A stretch of DNA of 64,000 bases from Oerskovia jenensis (GCF_016907235.1 NZ_JAFBBO010000001.1:2232001-2296000); one strand, 5' to 3'. Positions 9,014 to 17,821 are shown, counted from the first letter of the stretch. Translations and numbers: made by a program. Notes: generated by a model not told the origin, from the sequence alone.

Positions 9014-9847
9014 TCACGCGCTGAGCGGGACCCCCCGCAGCAGGTCGTGCAGCATCCCCGCGCCGCTCCGGTAGCGGGCGAGAGCACCGAGCTTGTCGGC
9101 GGCCGCGGCCTCCTCGACCCACCGCAGGACCCAGGGCGGCGCCGTCGCGACGAGTTCGGCCAGGTCGGCGTCCCCGAGCGAGAGCACCCGGCGCGCGACC
9201 CGCGCGTTCGGCACGAACCCGGGCCGGTGCATGACCTCCACGAGCGAGCGCACCGACGGGACGCCGGCAGTGTTGAGGCGCGCCTCGATCATCGGGACAC
9301 CGCCCACCGCGTGCGCGTCCACGAGGTAGACGTGGTCGACGTGCGCGGCCCCCGCCCGACGCAGGGCGCTCTCCATGGCCCGCTCGTGGACACCGGTCAC
9401 CACGACGTCGTCGAGCGCCACGACGTGGGCGCCGCGCGCGTCCACGGCCGGGTCGAGGACCAGGTCGTGGCCCGTGAGGCTCGTCCGGCGCTCCTCGAGG
9501 CTCATGCCCGCGTAGTCGCCGTCGGACACGCGGGTCCGGCCGACCTTGACGTGCCGGACCTGCCCGACGTGGCCCGCGCGGCGCAGGCCCGCGAGGAACG
9601 GCGCGACCAGCGAGTACGCCGCAGGCGGCACGACGTCGAACCCCGACGACGTGACGAGGACGTCGACGTCGTGCGGCAGGACCGCGCGCACGAAGCGGTC
9701 CGAGAGCCGGTCCGCGAAGCGCGCCGCGAGCGCCCCGTCCCCGTGCTTGAACGCACCGTAGTCGTCGACCGTCACGTCCTGCCCCGAGAGCACGAGGTCT
9801 CCCCCGTCGGTGCACGTGAGCGACGAGAGGGCGAACCTTCCGCTCAC
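9014..9847 (-). CDS. Phosphoribosyltransferase-like protein of the Ter operon (second)
   Basis: 277 aa, GTG start overlapping the stop of the preceding gene. Contains the PRPP-binding loop VVALDDVVVTG (~residues 140-150), the hallmark of type I phosphoribosyltransferases. The N-terminal VDDYGAFKHGD and TSSGFDVVPPAAY blocks are typical of the PRTase/TRSP proteins encoded in tellurite-resistance clusters. In the Ter literature these proteins are predicted to help make a nucleoside-like metabolite in a stress response; the reaction is not established. Last gene of the coupled Ter operon. Confidence 0.75.
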   Translation of the reverse strand: MSGRFALSSLTCTDGGDLVLSGQDVTVDDYGAFKHGDGALAARFADRLSDRFVRAVLPHDVDVLVTSSGFDVVPPAAYSLVAPFLAGLRRAGHVGQVRHVKVGRTRVSDGDYAGMSLEERRTSLTGHDLVLDPAVDARGAHVVALDDVVVTGVHERAMESALRRAGAAHVDHVYLVDAHAVGGVPMIEARLNTAGVPSVRSLVEVMHRPGFVPNARVARRVLSLGDADLAELVATAPPWVLRWVEEAAAADKLGALARYRSGAGMLHDLLRGVPLSA

Positions 9848-10710
9848 CGGAGGACGAGCCCGGCTGCTCGGGCCTCGAGGTCGCGCACGCCCTCGGGGTA
9901 GGACGCGCAGAACGCGGCCCCCGTGGCGCGGGCCCCTGCGAGCATGGCGGCCAGCACCGCGGGCGGGCACGCCGCCAGGACGGCCTCCCGCTCGGCGACG
10001 CTCGCGCCCAGGACCGCGCGCAGGAACCGGATCGTCAGGTGGAGGTCCCCCGCCTCCAGGTGGGGGACCATGCGCACGACCGAGTCGACCTCGGCCGTGT
10101 TGAGGACCGACTCGACGGCCGGGTCCTGCGCGAGCGCGTCGTCCACGACCGCGACGTACGCCACGACCGTCCGTGCGGCGCCCGCACCGTCGAGCGCCCG
10201 CAGCATGCGGCGCTCCGCGAGGCCCGTGACCCGGACGTCGTCGACCACGAGCACCTGGGCGCCCGCGACGTCGGCCGTGAGCCGGAAGCCGATCCGGTCC
10301 ATCTCCGCCCGTCGTGAGGCAGCCGAGGCCGACGCGTAGTTCGTCATGGTCACCGAGTCCTTGACGACCTGGGCGACCCGGCCCGGGGCGTACCCCCGGG
10401 CCGCACGCAGCGGCCCGAGGACCCCGAGGACGGCCTCGGCGAGGAACCAGCACGCAGGCGGCACCGCGACGAAGGCCACGGGCAGCACGAGCGGCGCCGG
10501 GTCCTCGACGAGCGACGGTTCCTCGTGCAGCAGACGGTGTGCGAGCTCGGTGCCGAGCGACGAGGTCGCGCGCGCCGCGCCGTGCTTCATGAGCGAGTAG
10601 GTCCGAGCGTCGAACCCGGTGCCCGACCCGAGACCCCGCACCACGCCCCGGGCGCTGCCCGTGCCCCCGCCTGTCAGGCGGTGGACGGCGACCGTCCGCA
10701 CCTCGCTCAC
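9844..10710 (-). CDS. Phosphoribosyltransferase-like protein of the Ter operon (first)
   Basis: 288 aa. The GTG start at 10710 overlaps the HAD gene stop, and its own stop overlaps the next PRTase start. The PRPP loop is VLVVDDVRVTG (~residue 165). The FDARTYSLMKHGAA segment near 35-50 and VKDSVTMTNYASAS near 130 match the Ter-associated PRTase type. The C-terminal ~80 residues are Ala-rich helices. It is distantly related to the downstream gene product, so the pair may act together on one ribosylated substrate; that is inference. Confidence 0.75.
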   Translation of the reverse strand: MSEVRTVAVHRLTGGGTGSARGVVRGLGSGTGFDARTYSLMKHGAARATSSLGTELAHRLLHEEPSLVEDPAPLVLPVAFVAVPPACWFLAEAVLGVLGPLRAARGYAPGRVAQVVKDSVTMTNYASASAASRRAEMDRIGFRLTADVAGAQVLVVDDVRVTGLAERRMLRALDGAGAARTVVAYVAVVDDALAQDPAVESVLNTAEVDSVVRMVPHLEAGDLHLTIRFLRAVLGASVAEREAVLAACPPAVLAAMLAGARATGAAFCASYPEGVRDLEARAAGLVLR

Positions 10711-11486
10711 CCCTGCCGACCTTCCCGGGCACGCGCCACGAGCCCCTCGACGGCCGGGCCGATCGGGACGTCGCCCGCGACCAGGAGGACGTCCAGGCCC
10801 GCCGCCCGAGCGCCGTCGACGTCCGCGACCGGGTTGTCCCCGACGTGGACGATGCCCTCCGCCGGGACGCCGAACCCCTCGACCGTGCGACGGAAGATGC
10901 CCGCCGCGGGCTTGGCGACCCCGACCTCGTTCGAGAAGACCTCGACGCTCAGGGCGTCGGCCAGGTCGCACGCCGCGAGCAGCGGGCGCATGGTCGAGCC
11001 CGGGAGCATGCCCGTGTTGCTCGTGACCCCGACCGGGACCAGGTCCGCGAGGCGGCGCAGGAGGTCTGGCAGCCGCTCGTCGAGCAGCTCGGGCGGCATC
11101 TCGAGCGCCAGGTCGTGCTGGCGGCGTTCGAGGTCCGCGACCAGGTCCGGCCCCAGCTCGACGCCCTGGACCCCCAGGCTCACGAGCGCCGGGGCGAGAC
11201 GGTCCGCGAGCGCGAGGTCCGACCCGCTCTCCTCGCTGCGCAGGTCCGCCTCCCGGTCGGCCCGGCGCAGCTCCGCATCGAACCGGAGCGGGTCGATCGA
11301 GAGGCCCAGGACCTCCTGCAGCATCTCGTTGCGGTGCGCCTTGAACGACCGGTGGCTCCGCACGAGCGTGCCCCAGATGTCGAAGCTGACCGCGGCGACG
11401 ACCGCTCCCTCTCGAGGAGGGAGCGGTCGCGCGGGGCCCGCGACGGCGGCGACGTGGTCGGCCCGCGGGCCCGTGTCAGTGGTCAC
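10707..11486 (-). CDS. HAD-superfamily phosphatase of the Ter operon
   Basis: Cytoplasmic HAD hydrolase, 259 aa. Motif I is SFDIWGTL (~residue 34; the second Asp of DxD is Trp here), motif II VTSNTG (~153), motif III lysine in GVAKPAAG (~192) and motif IV VGDNPVADVDGA (~216). The helical cap occupies ~50-130. Loss of the second motif I aspartate is seen in some HAD branches and leaves phosphatase activity uncertain. A GTG start is placed at 11486, 7 nt after the TerD-family stop, and the gene is coupled to the PRTase downstream. A phosphatase step in the predicted Ter metabolite pathway is the likely role. Confidence 0.82.
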   Translation of the reverse strand: MTTDTGPRADHVAAVAGPARPLPPREGAVVAAVSFDIWGTLVRSHRSFKAHRNEMLQEVLGLSIDPLRFDAELRRADREADLRSEESGSDLALADRLAPALVSLGVQGVELGPDLVADLERRQHDLALEMPPELLDERLPDLLRRLADLVPVGVTSNTGMLPGSTMRPLLAACDLADALSVEVFSNEVGVAKPAAGIFRRTVEGFGVPAEGIVHVGDNPVADVDGARAAGLDVLLVAGDVPIGPAVEGLVARAREGRQG

Positions 11487-11492
11487 GACGGA

Positions 11493-12083
11493 TCAGAGCG
11501 CGCCGAGGGCGAGCGGCACGAGCTCCTGCGCGACGCGCCCGTTGCCCGGCGTGCCGATCGCCGTGAAGGCCCAGCCCGCAGCGGTCCGCGAGACGCGCGC
11601 CATGACGAGCGCCGTGTGCGGGCCGGAGCCCGACAGCGTGAAGCGTGCGAGCTCGGCGTCGCGCGCGGTCGTGTCGACGACGCGCACGTACGCGTTCTCG
11701 ACCTCGGTGAAGGACTCACCGCTGTAGGAGTTGACCGTGAAGACCACGTGCTGGATCGACGCGGGCACGCTCGCGAGGTTCACCGAGATCGACTCGTCGT
11801 CGCCCGCGCCCTCTCCCGAGCGGTTGTCGCCGCTGTGGACGACCGAGCCGTCGCGCGAACGCAGCTGGCTGAAGTACACGATCTCCTGGACGCCGTCGGC
11901 CGAGACGAGGAGCGCCGAGGCGTCCAGGTCGATGTCGCGCTGGATCGACTTGGTCCCGCCGAACAGCGTCTTCTTGTGGGTCACCTTGGTGTCCCAGCCC
12001 AGCCCCAGACGGACGTGGGTCAGCCCGGCCCCGGTCGACTTCTCGAGGTTGATGCTCTGACCCTTGGACAGGTTGATGCTCAT
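11493..12083 (-). CDS. TerD-family stress protein (TerZ-like)
   Basis: 196 aa. Begins with the invariant MSINLSKGQSINLEK strand. The family Ca2+-binding elements are present: DIDLDASALLV (~52) and GDNRSGEGAGDDE (~85-97). It carries an insert (THKKTLFGGTKSIQRD) before the DLD motif, as TerZ-type proteins do. Starts 100 nt after the TerD gene, across a strong hairpin. TerD proteins are soluble Ca2+-binding beta-sandwiches linked to tellurite, phage and oxidative-stress phenotypes. Confidence 0.9.
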   Translation of the reverse strand: MSINLSKGQSINLEKSTGAGLTHVRLGLGWDTKVTHKKTLFGGTKSIQRDIDLDASALLVSADGVQEIVYFSQLRSRDGSVVHSGDNRSGEGAGDDESISVNLASVPASIQHVVFTVNSYSGESFTEVENAYVRVVDTTARDAELARFTLSGSGPHTALVMARVSRTAAGWAFTAIGTPGNGRVAQELVPLALGAL

Positions 12084-12122
12084 GTCGGTCTCTTCTCCCC
12101 CCGAAGGGATGGTGTGCCGTGG

Positions 12123-12151
12123 GGGCACCCGGGCCCAGGACCCGGGTGCCC
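12123..12151 (-). terminator. Hairpin inside the Ter operon
   Basis: Perfect 11-bp GC stem (GGGCACCCGGG and its complement) with a 7-nt loop, in the 99-nt gap between the TerD and TerZ-like genes. It may be a partial terminator or an mRNA-processing barrier that raises upstream TelA/TerD expression over the downstream enzymes. Confidence 0.6.
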
Positions 12152-12182
12152 GCGCCGAGGACTCGGCGGTGGTGCGGACGAC

Positions 12183-12770
12183 TCAGCCGGCGTTCAGGCC
12201 GTAGTCGGAGATGACGCCCACGAGGCCGTTGGCGTAGCCCTGCCCGATCGCACGGAACTTCCAGTCCGTGCCGTGGCGGTAGACCTCGCCGAAGACGAGA
12301 GCGGTCTCGGTCGCGGCGTCCTCACCCAGGTCGTAGCGCACGACCTTGGCGTCGTTCGCCGGCTCGTCACCGTCGTAGACGCGGATGTACGCGTCGGACA
12401 CCTGACCGAAGTTCTGGCGGCGCGCCTCCGCGTCGTGGATGCTCGCGATGAAGACGATCTTCGCGACGTCCGCCCCCAGGTAGGGGAGCTGGACGGTCAT
12501 GGTCTCGTCGTCGCCGTCGCCCGCCCCCGTGCGGTTGTCCCCGAGGTGCGTGAGAGCACCGCTCGGGTCCTTGAGGTTGTTGTAGAAGATGAAGTGGGCG
12601 TCGCTCAGGGCCTTGCCGTCGGCGCCGAGGACGATCGCGGACGTGTCCAGGTCGAACGGCGCACCGTCCGTGGAGCGGACGTTCCACCCCAGGCCGACGT
12701 AGGCGTTGGTCATTCCCGGTGCGACCTTCTCGAGCGAGATGTTGCCGCCCTTGGACAGGTTCACTGCCAT
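12183..12770 (-). CDS. terD: TerD-family tellurium resistance protein
   Basis: 195 aa, close to the canonical TerD length of ~192. Starts MAVNLSKGGNISLEK. The paired Ca2+ sites FDLDTSAIVL (~39-48) and GDNRTGAGDGDDE (~77-89), the FGQVSDAYIRVYD strand and the EVYRHGTDWKFRAIGQGY C-terminal signature are all present. The ATG overlaps the stop of the upstream Pro/Ala-rich gene in another frame (ATGGCAGTGA), showing coupling. Confidence 0.95.
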   Translation of the reverse strand: MAVNLSKGGNISLEKVAPGMTNAYVGLGWNVRSTDGAPFDLDTSAIVLGADGKALSDAHFIFYNNLKDPSGALTHLGDNRTGAGDGDDETMTVQLPYLGADVAKIVFIASIHDAEARRQNFGQVSDAYIRVYDGDEPANDAKVVRYDLGEDAATETALVFGEVYRHGTDWKFRAIGQGYANGLVGVISDYGLNAG

Positions 12771-13795
12771 GGTGTTCTTCCTTCCGGTTGGGTGGTGCTG
12801 TTCAACAAGCTGTCGGTGCCGTGCCACACGAGCTGGTCGTAGCCGTGCGCGGCCGTGGCCTCCCGCAGTCCCCCGTCGAGGACCTCGTGCTCGGCGCGCA
12901 GGACGAGCGCCCCACGGACCACGTGCCCGGTCAGGGCGACCCATGACCCGCCCTGCGCCCCCGGTTCGAGCGCGACCTCGAGCCGGGACGTGCCCGCCGA
13001 GACGACCAGAAGCGCGCCCCCGGGGGGTGGGTCCCGGAGCAGCACGACGAAGCGGGTCAGGGAGCGGATCTGCGCGAGGTCGAGCGTCGCGACCAGCCCC
13101 GAGACGCTCACGAACGGGCGCGCGGTACCCGGGCCGTGCACGGGTCCGGGGCCGAGGATCACGCTCTGCGTCCCGTCGAGCACGCACCCGACGACGAGCC
13201 GACCGGTCGGCGCGAGCACCTCGAGGCGGAGCGCGCCGACGCCGCTCTGGACGCGGTTCGCCATCACGACCGGCGCCGCGGGGGTCAGCAGACGACGCTC
13301 CCCGGGGACCAGGGGCGCGAACCCGTCGAGGAGCGGAGCCAGGGGCCTGTGGGTGACCCGTCGCGCGCGGCGCGGCACGGCGGGCTCCTGGGGAGCAGAG
13401 GGCGCGGCGGGAACGGCCGGGGCTGCGACCGGCGCGCCGAGCACGGCGGGCGCGAGCGGCGCCGCCGGGGGCACGAGGGGCGCGCCGAGCGAGAGCGGTG
13501 ACACCACGGGGCCCGACGGCGTCGCACCGGCAGGGCGCGGCGGCGCGACAGGGTGCGGCGCGACGGGAGGGACGACGGCTGGTGCCGGCCGGACGAGTCC
13601 GAGCGCCGGCGGCACCACCGGCGGGGCCGCAGGGACGACGGCCGGAGCCGGCGGCACGACCGCAGGCGCGCGCACGACCGCAGGCGCAGCAGGGGCTGCG
13701 GGCACCTCTGCCCGCGGACGCGACCGTCGCCGGAGGAAGCCGAGGTCCGTCCGTCGGCCCGTGCTGGCAGGGAAGAGCGTCGCTCCCCCGCTCAC
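12761..13795 (-). CDS. Pro/Ala-rich Ter-operon protein, C-terminal globular domain
   Basis: 344 aa, GTG start overlapping the upstream TerD-family stop. Residues ~25-150 are a low-complexity Pro/Ala/Val linker, probably disordered. The last ~190 residues look folded and beta-rich (VGALRLEVLAPTGRLVVG, WVALTGHVVRGALVL, then YDQLVWHGTD). I do not recognise the domain with certainty. A divergent TerD-like beta-sandwich is possible because the flanking genes are all TerD family, but the Ca2+ motifs are absent. Its position between two TerD genes suggests a scaffold or partner for them. Confidence 0.75.
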   Translation of the reverse strand: MSGGATLFPASTGRRTDLGFLRRRSRPRAEVPAAPAAPAVVRAPAVVPPAPAVVPAAPPVVPPALGLVRPAPAVVPPVAPHPVAPPRPAGATPSGPVVSPLSLGAPLVPPAAPLAPAVLGAPVAAPAVPAAPSAPQEPAVPRRARRVTHRPLAPLLDGFAPLVPGERRLLTPAAPVVMANRVQSGVGALRLEVLAPTGRLVVGCVLDGTQSVILGPGPVHGPGTARPFVSVSGLVATLDLAQIRSLTRFVVLLRDPPPGGALLVVSAGTSRLEVALEPGAQGGSWVALTGHVVRGALVLRAEHEVLDGGLREATAAHGYDQLVWHGTDSLLNSTTQPEGRTPWQ

Positions 13796-14361
13796 AGAGG
13801 CAGCCCGTACTGGTCCGCGATCCCCGCGAGCCCCGCCGAGTAGCCCTGACCCACGACCTTGAACTTCCAGTCGTCACGGTGGCGGTACAGCTCGCCGAGC
13901 ACGACCGCGGTCTCCGCGCCGAACGTCTCGGCAAGGTTGACCGACCGGACGACCTGCTGGTCCGTCGCGCCGTCGAGCACGCGCACGTGGCACTCGCGGA
14001 GCTGACCCAGCGTGCGCCGGCGCGGGCTGCCCTCGTTGAGGTAGAGCACGACCACGATGCGGTGGACCGCGGCCGGGACGTCGGGCAGGTGGACCTCGAT
14101 CTGCTCCTCGTCGTCGCCGAGGGCCGCCTCGAGCCGCGCGACCGAGAGGTCCGCGGAGACGACCTGGTTGAAGAAGACGAAGTCGTCGCTCGAGCTCGCG
14201 CTGCCCGCGGCGTCGCAGAGGATCGCGGCGTACTGGAGGTTCTCGGCGAGGGCCGGGTCGGAGCCCGCGCCCCACTGCACGCCCAGGACCGCAGTGGTCA
14301 GGTGCGGGAGCTCACGCGTGAGCGCGACGTTGCTCCCCCGCGCCATGGGTCCGGCGCTCAC
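13792..14361 (-). CDS. TerD-family protein
   Basis: 189 aa with a GTG start overlapping the upstream stop. Keeps the FGAETAVVLGELYRHR and DDWKFKVVGQGYSAGL C-terminal signature, but its Ca2+ sites have diverged: AAILCD replaces DLDxxA, and AALGDDEEQIEV lacks the GDNRTG loop. It may therefore bind Ca2+ weakly or not at all. Middle member of the coupled series that begins with TelA. Confidence 0.88.
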   Translation of the reverse strand: MSAGPMARGSNVALTRELPHLTTAVLGVQWGAGSDPALAENLQYAAILCDAAGSASSSDDFVFFNQVVSADLSVARLEAALGDDEEQIEVHLPDVPAAVHRIVVVLYLNEGSPRRRTLGQLRECHVRVLDGATDQQVVRSVNLAETFGAETAVVLGELYRHRDDWKFKVVGQGYSAGLAGIADQYGLPL

Positions 14362-14846
14362 AGGTCGGCCGCCGCGAACCTGGTCGCCAGGAAGCTGCCC
14401 TGGATCTCGAGCGTGCGCAGGTCGTCGTCCCGCAGCGCGACGAGCATGTCGCGGACCTCGGTGCGCAGCAACGAGAGCTGCTCGATCAGGTGCTCGACCA
14501 CTCGGTCTCCAGGTTCTGCGCGGTATGCGGCACGGAAGGCGCTCAGGGTCTCGGGGACGTAGTCGACGAGGACAGCGGCGAGCGAGACGCGGGCATGGAT
14601 GTCGATCTCGCGGCCGTCCTGCCCCAGGATCTCGTCGGCCAGGTCCGTGATCTGCCGGGCCAGGACGACGCCCTCGGGGGGCAACGACCCGGCGCTGCGG
14701 TTCACGGTGGTGACGAGCTCACGGCTCCGACGGCGCAGCGCGGGCACGCTGTCACGCTCCGCGGGCGCGGACGCGGGCAGGGCGGCGGCCGCGTCCACGA
14801 GGCGTGCCGTGGTCGCGTCGCGAAGTCGGGAGATCAGTCCTGCCAT
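14358..14846 (-). CDS. Conserved helical protein of the Ter operon
   Basis: 162 aa, mostly predicted alpha-helical (residues ~1-25, 45-75, 85-150), with no TM segment or signal. The ATG at 14846 is preceded by GAGGA at good spacing. A start 27 nt further upstream has no ribosome site. Its stop overlaps the GTG of the next TerD gene, and it follows telA by 54 nt. I recognise no named domain. Co-location suggests it works with TelA, itself a largely helical protein. Confidence 0.72.
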   Translation of the reverse strand: MAGLISRLRDATTARLVDAAAALPASAPAERDSVPALRRRSRELVTTVNRSAGSLPPEGVVLARQITDLADEILGQDGREIDIHARVSLAAVLVDYVPETLSAFRAAYRAEPGDRVVEHLIEQLSLLRTEVRDMLVALRDDDLRTLEIQGSFLATRFAAADL

Positions 14847-14900
14847 GGGGGTCCTCGGTCGTGGTGCGGTCATCGGTGCGTCGTGCCTCGTGCTGCCCGG

Positions 14901-16118
14901 TCAGGCAGCGGAGGCGGCACGGCGCCTCCGCTCGTCCTGCGCCAGGACCTGTTCGTGCGACCGGGCCGCCGCGGCCTGCGCCTGCGAGGTGAACGCGTCG
15001 AGCCGGTCCATGTCCGTCACGAGCCTGCCGAACGCGGCGCGCAGGGCGTCGACCTCGGGCACGGACGGTTCGCCCGCAGGGGTGGAGCCCGTGGAGGCGG
15101 CCTGGCCCACGGCCTCCGACCGGCCGCTGCCCGCGCTGGACGGCGCGACGGGCCCTGCTCCCGCTCCGGCGGAGCCGACCGACGCCCCCACCCCGAGCAC
15201 GGCCGAGCGGACCGTGGTCAGACGGTCGAGGACGAGGGTCTGGAGCCCGAGCGCACGCGTCGCGGTCACGGCGGACTCCAGGACTGCGAGGGTCGTGGCC
15301 CGGGCGGTCTCGGCGCCCCGGACGAGCTCGCGGTCGTTGGCCCGGACCACCTCGAGCGCGAGACGCGCCTGCAGGGCGACCGCGACCTGCGTCATGACGT
15401 CCTGCTGGCGACGGCGGACGGGTTCGAGGACGCTCGACCGCACGGCGTCCGCCGAGACGGCGGCGCCGCTCGCGTCGAGGTGGGAGAGGCGGTCGACCAC
15501 CTCGGCGTCGAGCGCGGCGAGCTCGCGCTGGAGGTCGCCCAGGGCGTCGAGGGCCTCGCTCGCGCGCCGACGATCGACCTCGATCGCGGCACTGCGCTTG
15601 CGCGCCGCGTCCTGACCGGCCTGGAGCGCCCGGACGATGTCGTCGAGGTCGCCCTGCGCGGCGACGTACCGCGCGAAGTAGGTGTCGACGCCGATGAGAC
15701 CCGACAGTCGCGAGCGCAGCGAACGCCGTGGGGAGAAGTCGACGCGGGCGGGGTCCAACCGGGCGGCGACCCCCCGCAGGGCAGCGATCGCGCCGTGCAC
15801 GTCGCCCTCGGGGCCGCGCGCGTGGGGCGACCGGTCGAGCAGGTGCTCGATCGCTGCCTGCGCGGCCCGGGTGCGCTTGACCCCGAGGACCGCGATGGTC
15901 TCGGCCTTGCGACCGAACGCGGGCGAGCCCACCTGGAGCGCGAACAGGTCGTCGACGAAGGCCCGCGCACGCCGCACGAGGTCAGCCTGGGCCGTCGCCT
16001 CGTGGGACGCGAGCTGCTCGGCGAGGTGGGTCGTGACGTCGTCGGGCGAGAGGAGCGCGGCCCCCTGGTGGACGGGCCGTGCGCCGCTCGACGGGATGTC
16101 GGCGCGAGTCGTGTCCAT
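14901..16118 (-). CDS. telA: TelA-family toxic-anion resistance protein
   Basis: 405 aa soluble, helical protein of the TelA/KlaA family, normal length ~380-400. Recognisable stretches are the N-terminal helices (ARAFVDDLFALQVGSP), SRLSGLIGVDTYFARYVAAQ (~150) and the long helix with SAVTATRALGLQTLVLDRLT (~285). First gene of the Ter operon; the ATG at 16118 replaces a longer reading that crosses the AT-rich promoter region. Associated with tellurite and membrane-stress resistance, but the molecular mechanism is unknown. Confidence 0.92.
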   Translation of the reverse strand: MDTTRADIPSSGARPVHQGAALLSPDDVTTHLAEQLASHEATAQADLVRRARAFVDDLFALQVGSPAFGRKAETIAVLGVKRTRAAQAAIEHLLDRSPHARGPEGDVHGAIAALRGVAARLDPARVDFSPRRSLRSRLSGLIGVDTYFARYVAAQGDLDDIVRALQAGQDAARKRSAAIEVDRRRASEALDALGDLQRELAALDAEVVDRLSHLDASGAAVSADAVRSSVLEPVRRRQQDVMTQVAVALQARLALEVVRANDRELVRGAETARATTLAVLESAVTATRALGLQTLVLDRLTTVRSAVLGVGASVGSAGAGAGPVAPSSAGSGRSEAVGQAASTGSTPAGEPSVPEVDALRAAFGRLVTDMDRLDAFTSQAQAAAARSHEQVLAQDERRRRAASAA

Positions 16119-16424
16119 GCGTCGAGCACCTCTCGATCTTGGCGACCCGGCCCTGCACCCGGTCCTCCGTGGCGAACGTAGCAGCCGGTCGACATAGCCT
16201 CCAAATACGTCATCAGGCGCTAAATCTCCGGGAAATACGACAACGTGGGTCACGCCGGAAAAGTTCCGCGGGAAGGCGAGAGCCAGGGAGCACGAACGGC
16301 ACGAACAGGCCCGAGATCAGCCGGATCCACCCGCTGCGCTCTGCGCGAACCGACCCCACCTTGTTGCCCCGAGCGACATACGTTCGAGAGGTTCACCCGT
16401 CGACCCCACCCTGGAGGTAGCACG
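16119..16424. promoter_or_regulatory. Divergent promoter region of telA operon and ohr
   Basis: 306 nt without a gene between divergent starts. The segment 16195-16250 is clearly AT-richer than its surroundings and contains two AAATACG words 26 nt apart, so it is the likely promoter zone for the Ter operon. The ohr side ends with GGAGG at 16412-16416. I cannot place -10/-35 boxes with confidence. Confidence 0.5.
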
Positions 16425-16847
16425 ATGAAGACTCTCTACACCGCGGAAGCCCTGGCCACCGGGGAGGGCCGCAACGGCCACGTCCGATCCACCGACGGGC
16501 GGGTCGACCTCGACGTCGCCGTACCCAAGGAGATGGGCGGCACCGGCGACGGGTCCAACCCCGAGCAGCTCTTCGCCGCGGGCTATGCGGCATGCTTCCA
16601 CTCGGCCCTCCTGGGCGTCGCCCGCCAGCGCAAGGTCTCGGTCGTCGACTCGGCCATCGGCGCGAGCGTCTCGATCGGCCCTCTCGACGGCGGCGGGTAC
16701 ACCCTCGCCGTGCAGCTGGAGGCCAGCCTGCCCGGCGTCGAGCGCGCCGTGGCCCACGAGCTCGTCGAGGCCGCGCACCAGGTCTGCCCCTACTCGAACG
16801 CGACGCGCGGCAACATCGAGGTGACCGTGGCGGTCGTCGAGGAGTAG
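16425..16847 (+). CDS. ohr: Organic hydroperoxide resistance protein (Ohr/OsmC family)
   Basis: 140 aa cytoplasmic thiol peroxidase that reduces organic hydroperoxides with lipoylated partners. Both redox cysteines are visible, in YAACFHSALL (~residue 60) and HQVCPYSNATRGN (~125). The Ohr signature GSNPEQLFAAGYAACF is intact. The ATG was chosen after GGAGG; a longer upstream reading lacks homology. No OhrR-type MarR gene adjoins it. Confidence 0.95.
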   Translation: MKTLYTAEALATGEGRNGHVRSTDGRVDLDVAVPKEMGGTGDGSNPEQLFAAGYAACFHSALLGVARQRKVSVVDSAIGASVSIGPLDGGGYTLAVQLEASLPGVERAVAHELVEAAHQVCPYSNATRGNIEVTVAVVEE

Positions 16848-16929
16848 ACCGTCCTGCCCCCAGCGGGCGGGGCACGCGTCCTCGGTGCACCGTGGAGGGA
16901 GCACCGTCACCGACACCACGAGGAGAACC

Positions 16930-17568
16930 ATGAACGTCGCCCTGATCGGAGCCCACGGCAAGGTGGGTCGCCTGGTCGTCCCCATCCTCACGGACCACGA
17001 GATCGAGGTGAGCGGGATCGTGCGGCACGAGTCGCAGCTCCCGCTCGTCGAGGAGCTCGGCGGCACGCCGTTGCTGCTGGACGTCGAGCACGCCTCGACC
17101 GAGGAGATCACCGAGGCCCTGCGCGGGCACGACGCCGTGGTGTGGTCCGCGGGGGCCGGCGGCGGGAGCCCGGAGCGGACCTACGCCGTCGACCGGGACG
17201 CCGCGATCCGTTCGATGGACGCGGCCGCCGCCGCGGGCGTCTCGCGCTACGTCATGGTGTCGTGGATCGGCTCGGTGCCGGACCACGGGATCGCGAAGGA
17301 CAACAGCTTCTTCCCGTACGCCGACGCCAAGCTCGCAGCCGACGACCACCTGCGCGGCACCGACCTGGACTGGACGATCCTGGGCCCCGGCACCCTGACG
17401 ACCGACGAGCCGACCGGCATGATCACGGTCGACGCGCACGAGGGGAAGACGTCGCGCGGCAACGTCGCCCTGGTCGTCGCGCAGGCCCTGCGCTCGCCGT
17501 CGACCGTGGGGCAGTTCATCCGTTTCGTCGACGGCGAGACGCCGGTCCTGGAGGTCTTCGGCCGCTAG
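16930..17568 (+). CDS. NAD(P)-binding Rossmann protein (atypical SDR, YwnB/YhfK type)
   Basis: 212 aa. N-terminal GAHGKVGRLVV dinucleotide loop at residues ~7-17, YVMVSWIGSV near 110 and WTILGPGTLT near 155, typical of NmrA/BVR-B-like atypical SDRs that lack the YxxxK pair. Start follows AGGAG. It lies 82 nt downstream of ohr, so they may be co-transcribed in oxidative stress; function is otherwise unknown. Followed by a strong terminator. Confidence 0.85.
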   Translation: MNVALIGAHGKVGRLVVPILTDHEIEVSGIVRHESQLPLVEELGGTPLLLDVEHASTEEITEALRGHDAVVWSAGAGGGSPERTYAVDRDAAIRSMDAAAAAGVSRYVMVSWIGSVPDHGIAKDNSFFPYADAKLAADDHLRGTDLDWTILGPGTLTTDEPTGMITVDAHEGKTSRGNVALVVAQALRSPSTVGQFIRFVDGETPVLEVFGR

Positions 17569-17587
17569 CCGGGTGTCCCGGGGTGCC

Positions 17588-17640
17588 GAGAACGGGGTTG
17601 AGGTCGTTCTGCCGCCGATGCCGACCTCGATCCCGTTCTC
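17588..17640 (+). terminator. Intrinsic terminator
   Basis: Arms of 19 nt (GAGAACGGGGTTGAGGTCG at 17588-17606 and its near-perfect complement at 17622-17640) with a 15-nt loop, 20 nt after the SDR-like stop. Confidence 0.8.
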
Positions 17641-17821
17641 GACCGTGGGCAACCTCGTGGTGAGTGAGGGGTCCAGGTCCGGTCGGTGAGACCGGGTCCG
17701 GTCGACACTGGACGGTCTCCGGCGTCGTACCCGGTGGGGGTACGGTCGAAGGTGCGGTGGCCCGCTCTCGTGGCCGCCGCCGAGCCCGTTCAGGGCCCCG
17801 CCCGACCCCGAGGAGCCACCG

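Noticed and set aside
9014-10732. A single 572-residue PRTase fusion reading
   Set aside because: The upstream half of that frame is the reverse-type noise of the first PRTase gene; GTGA overlaps define two separate genes.
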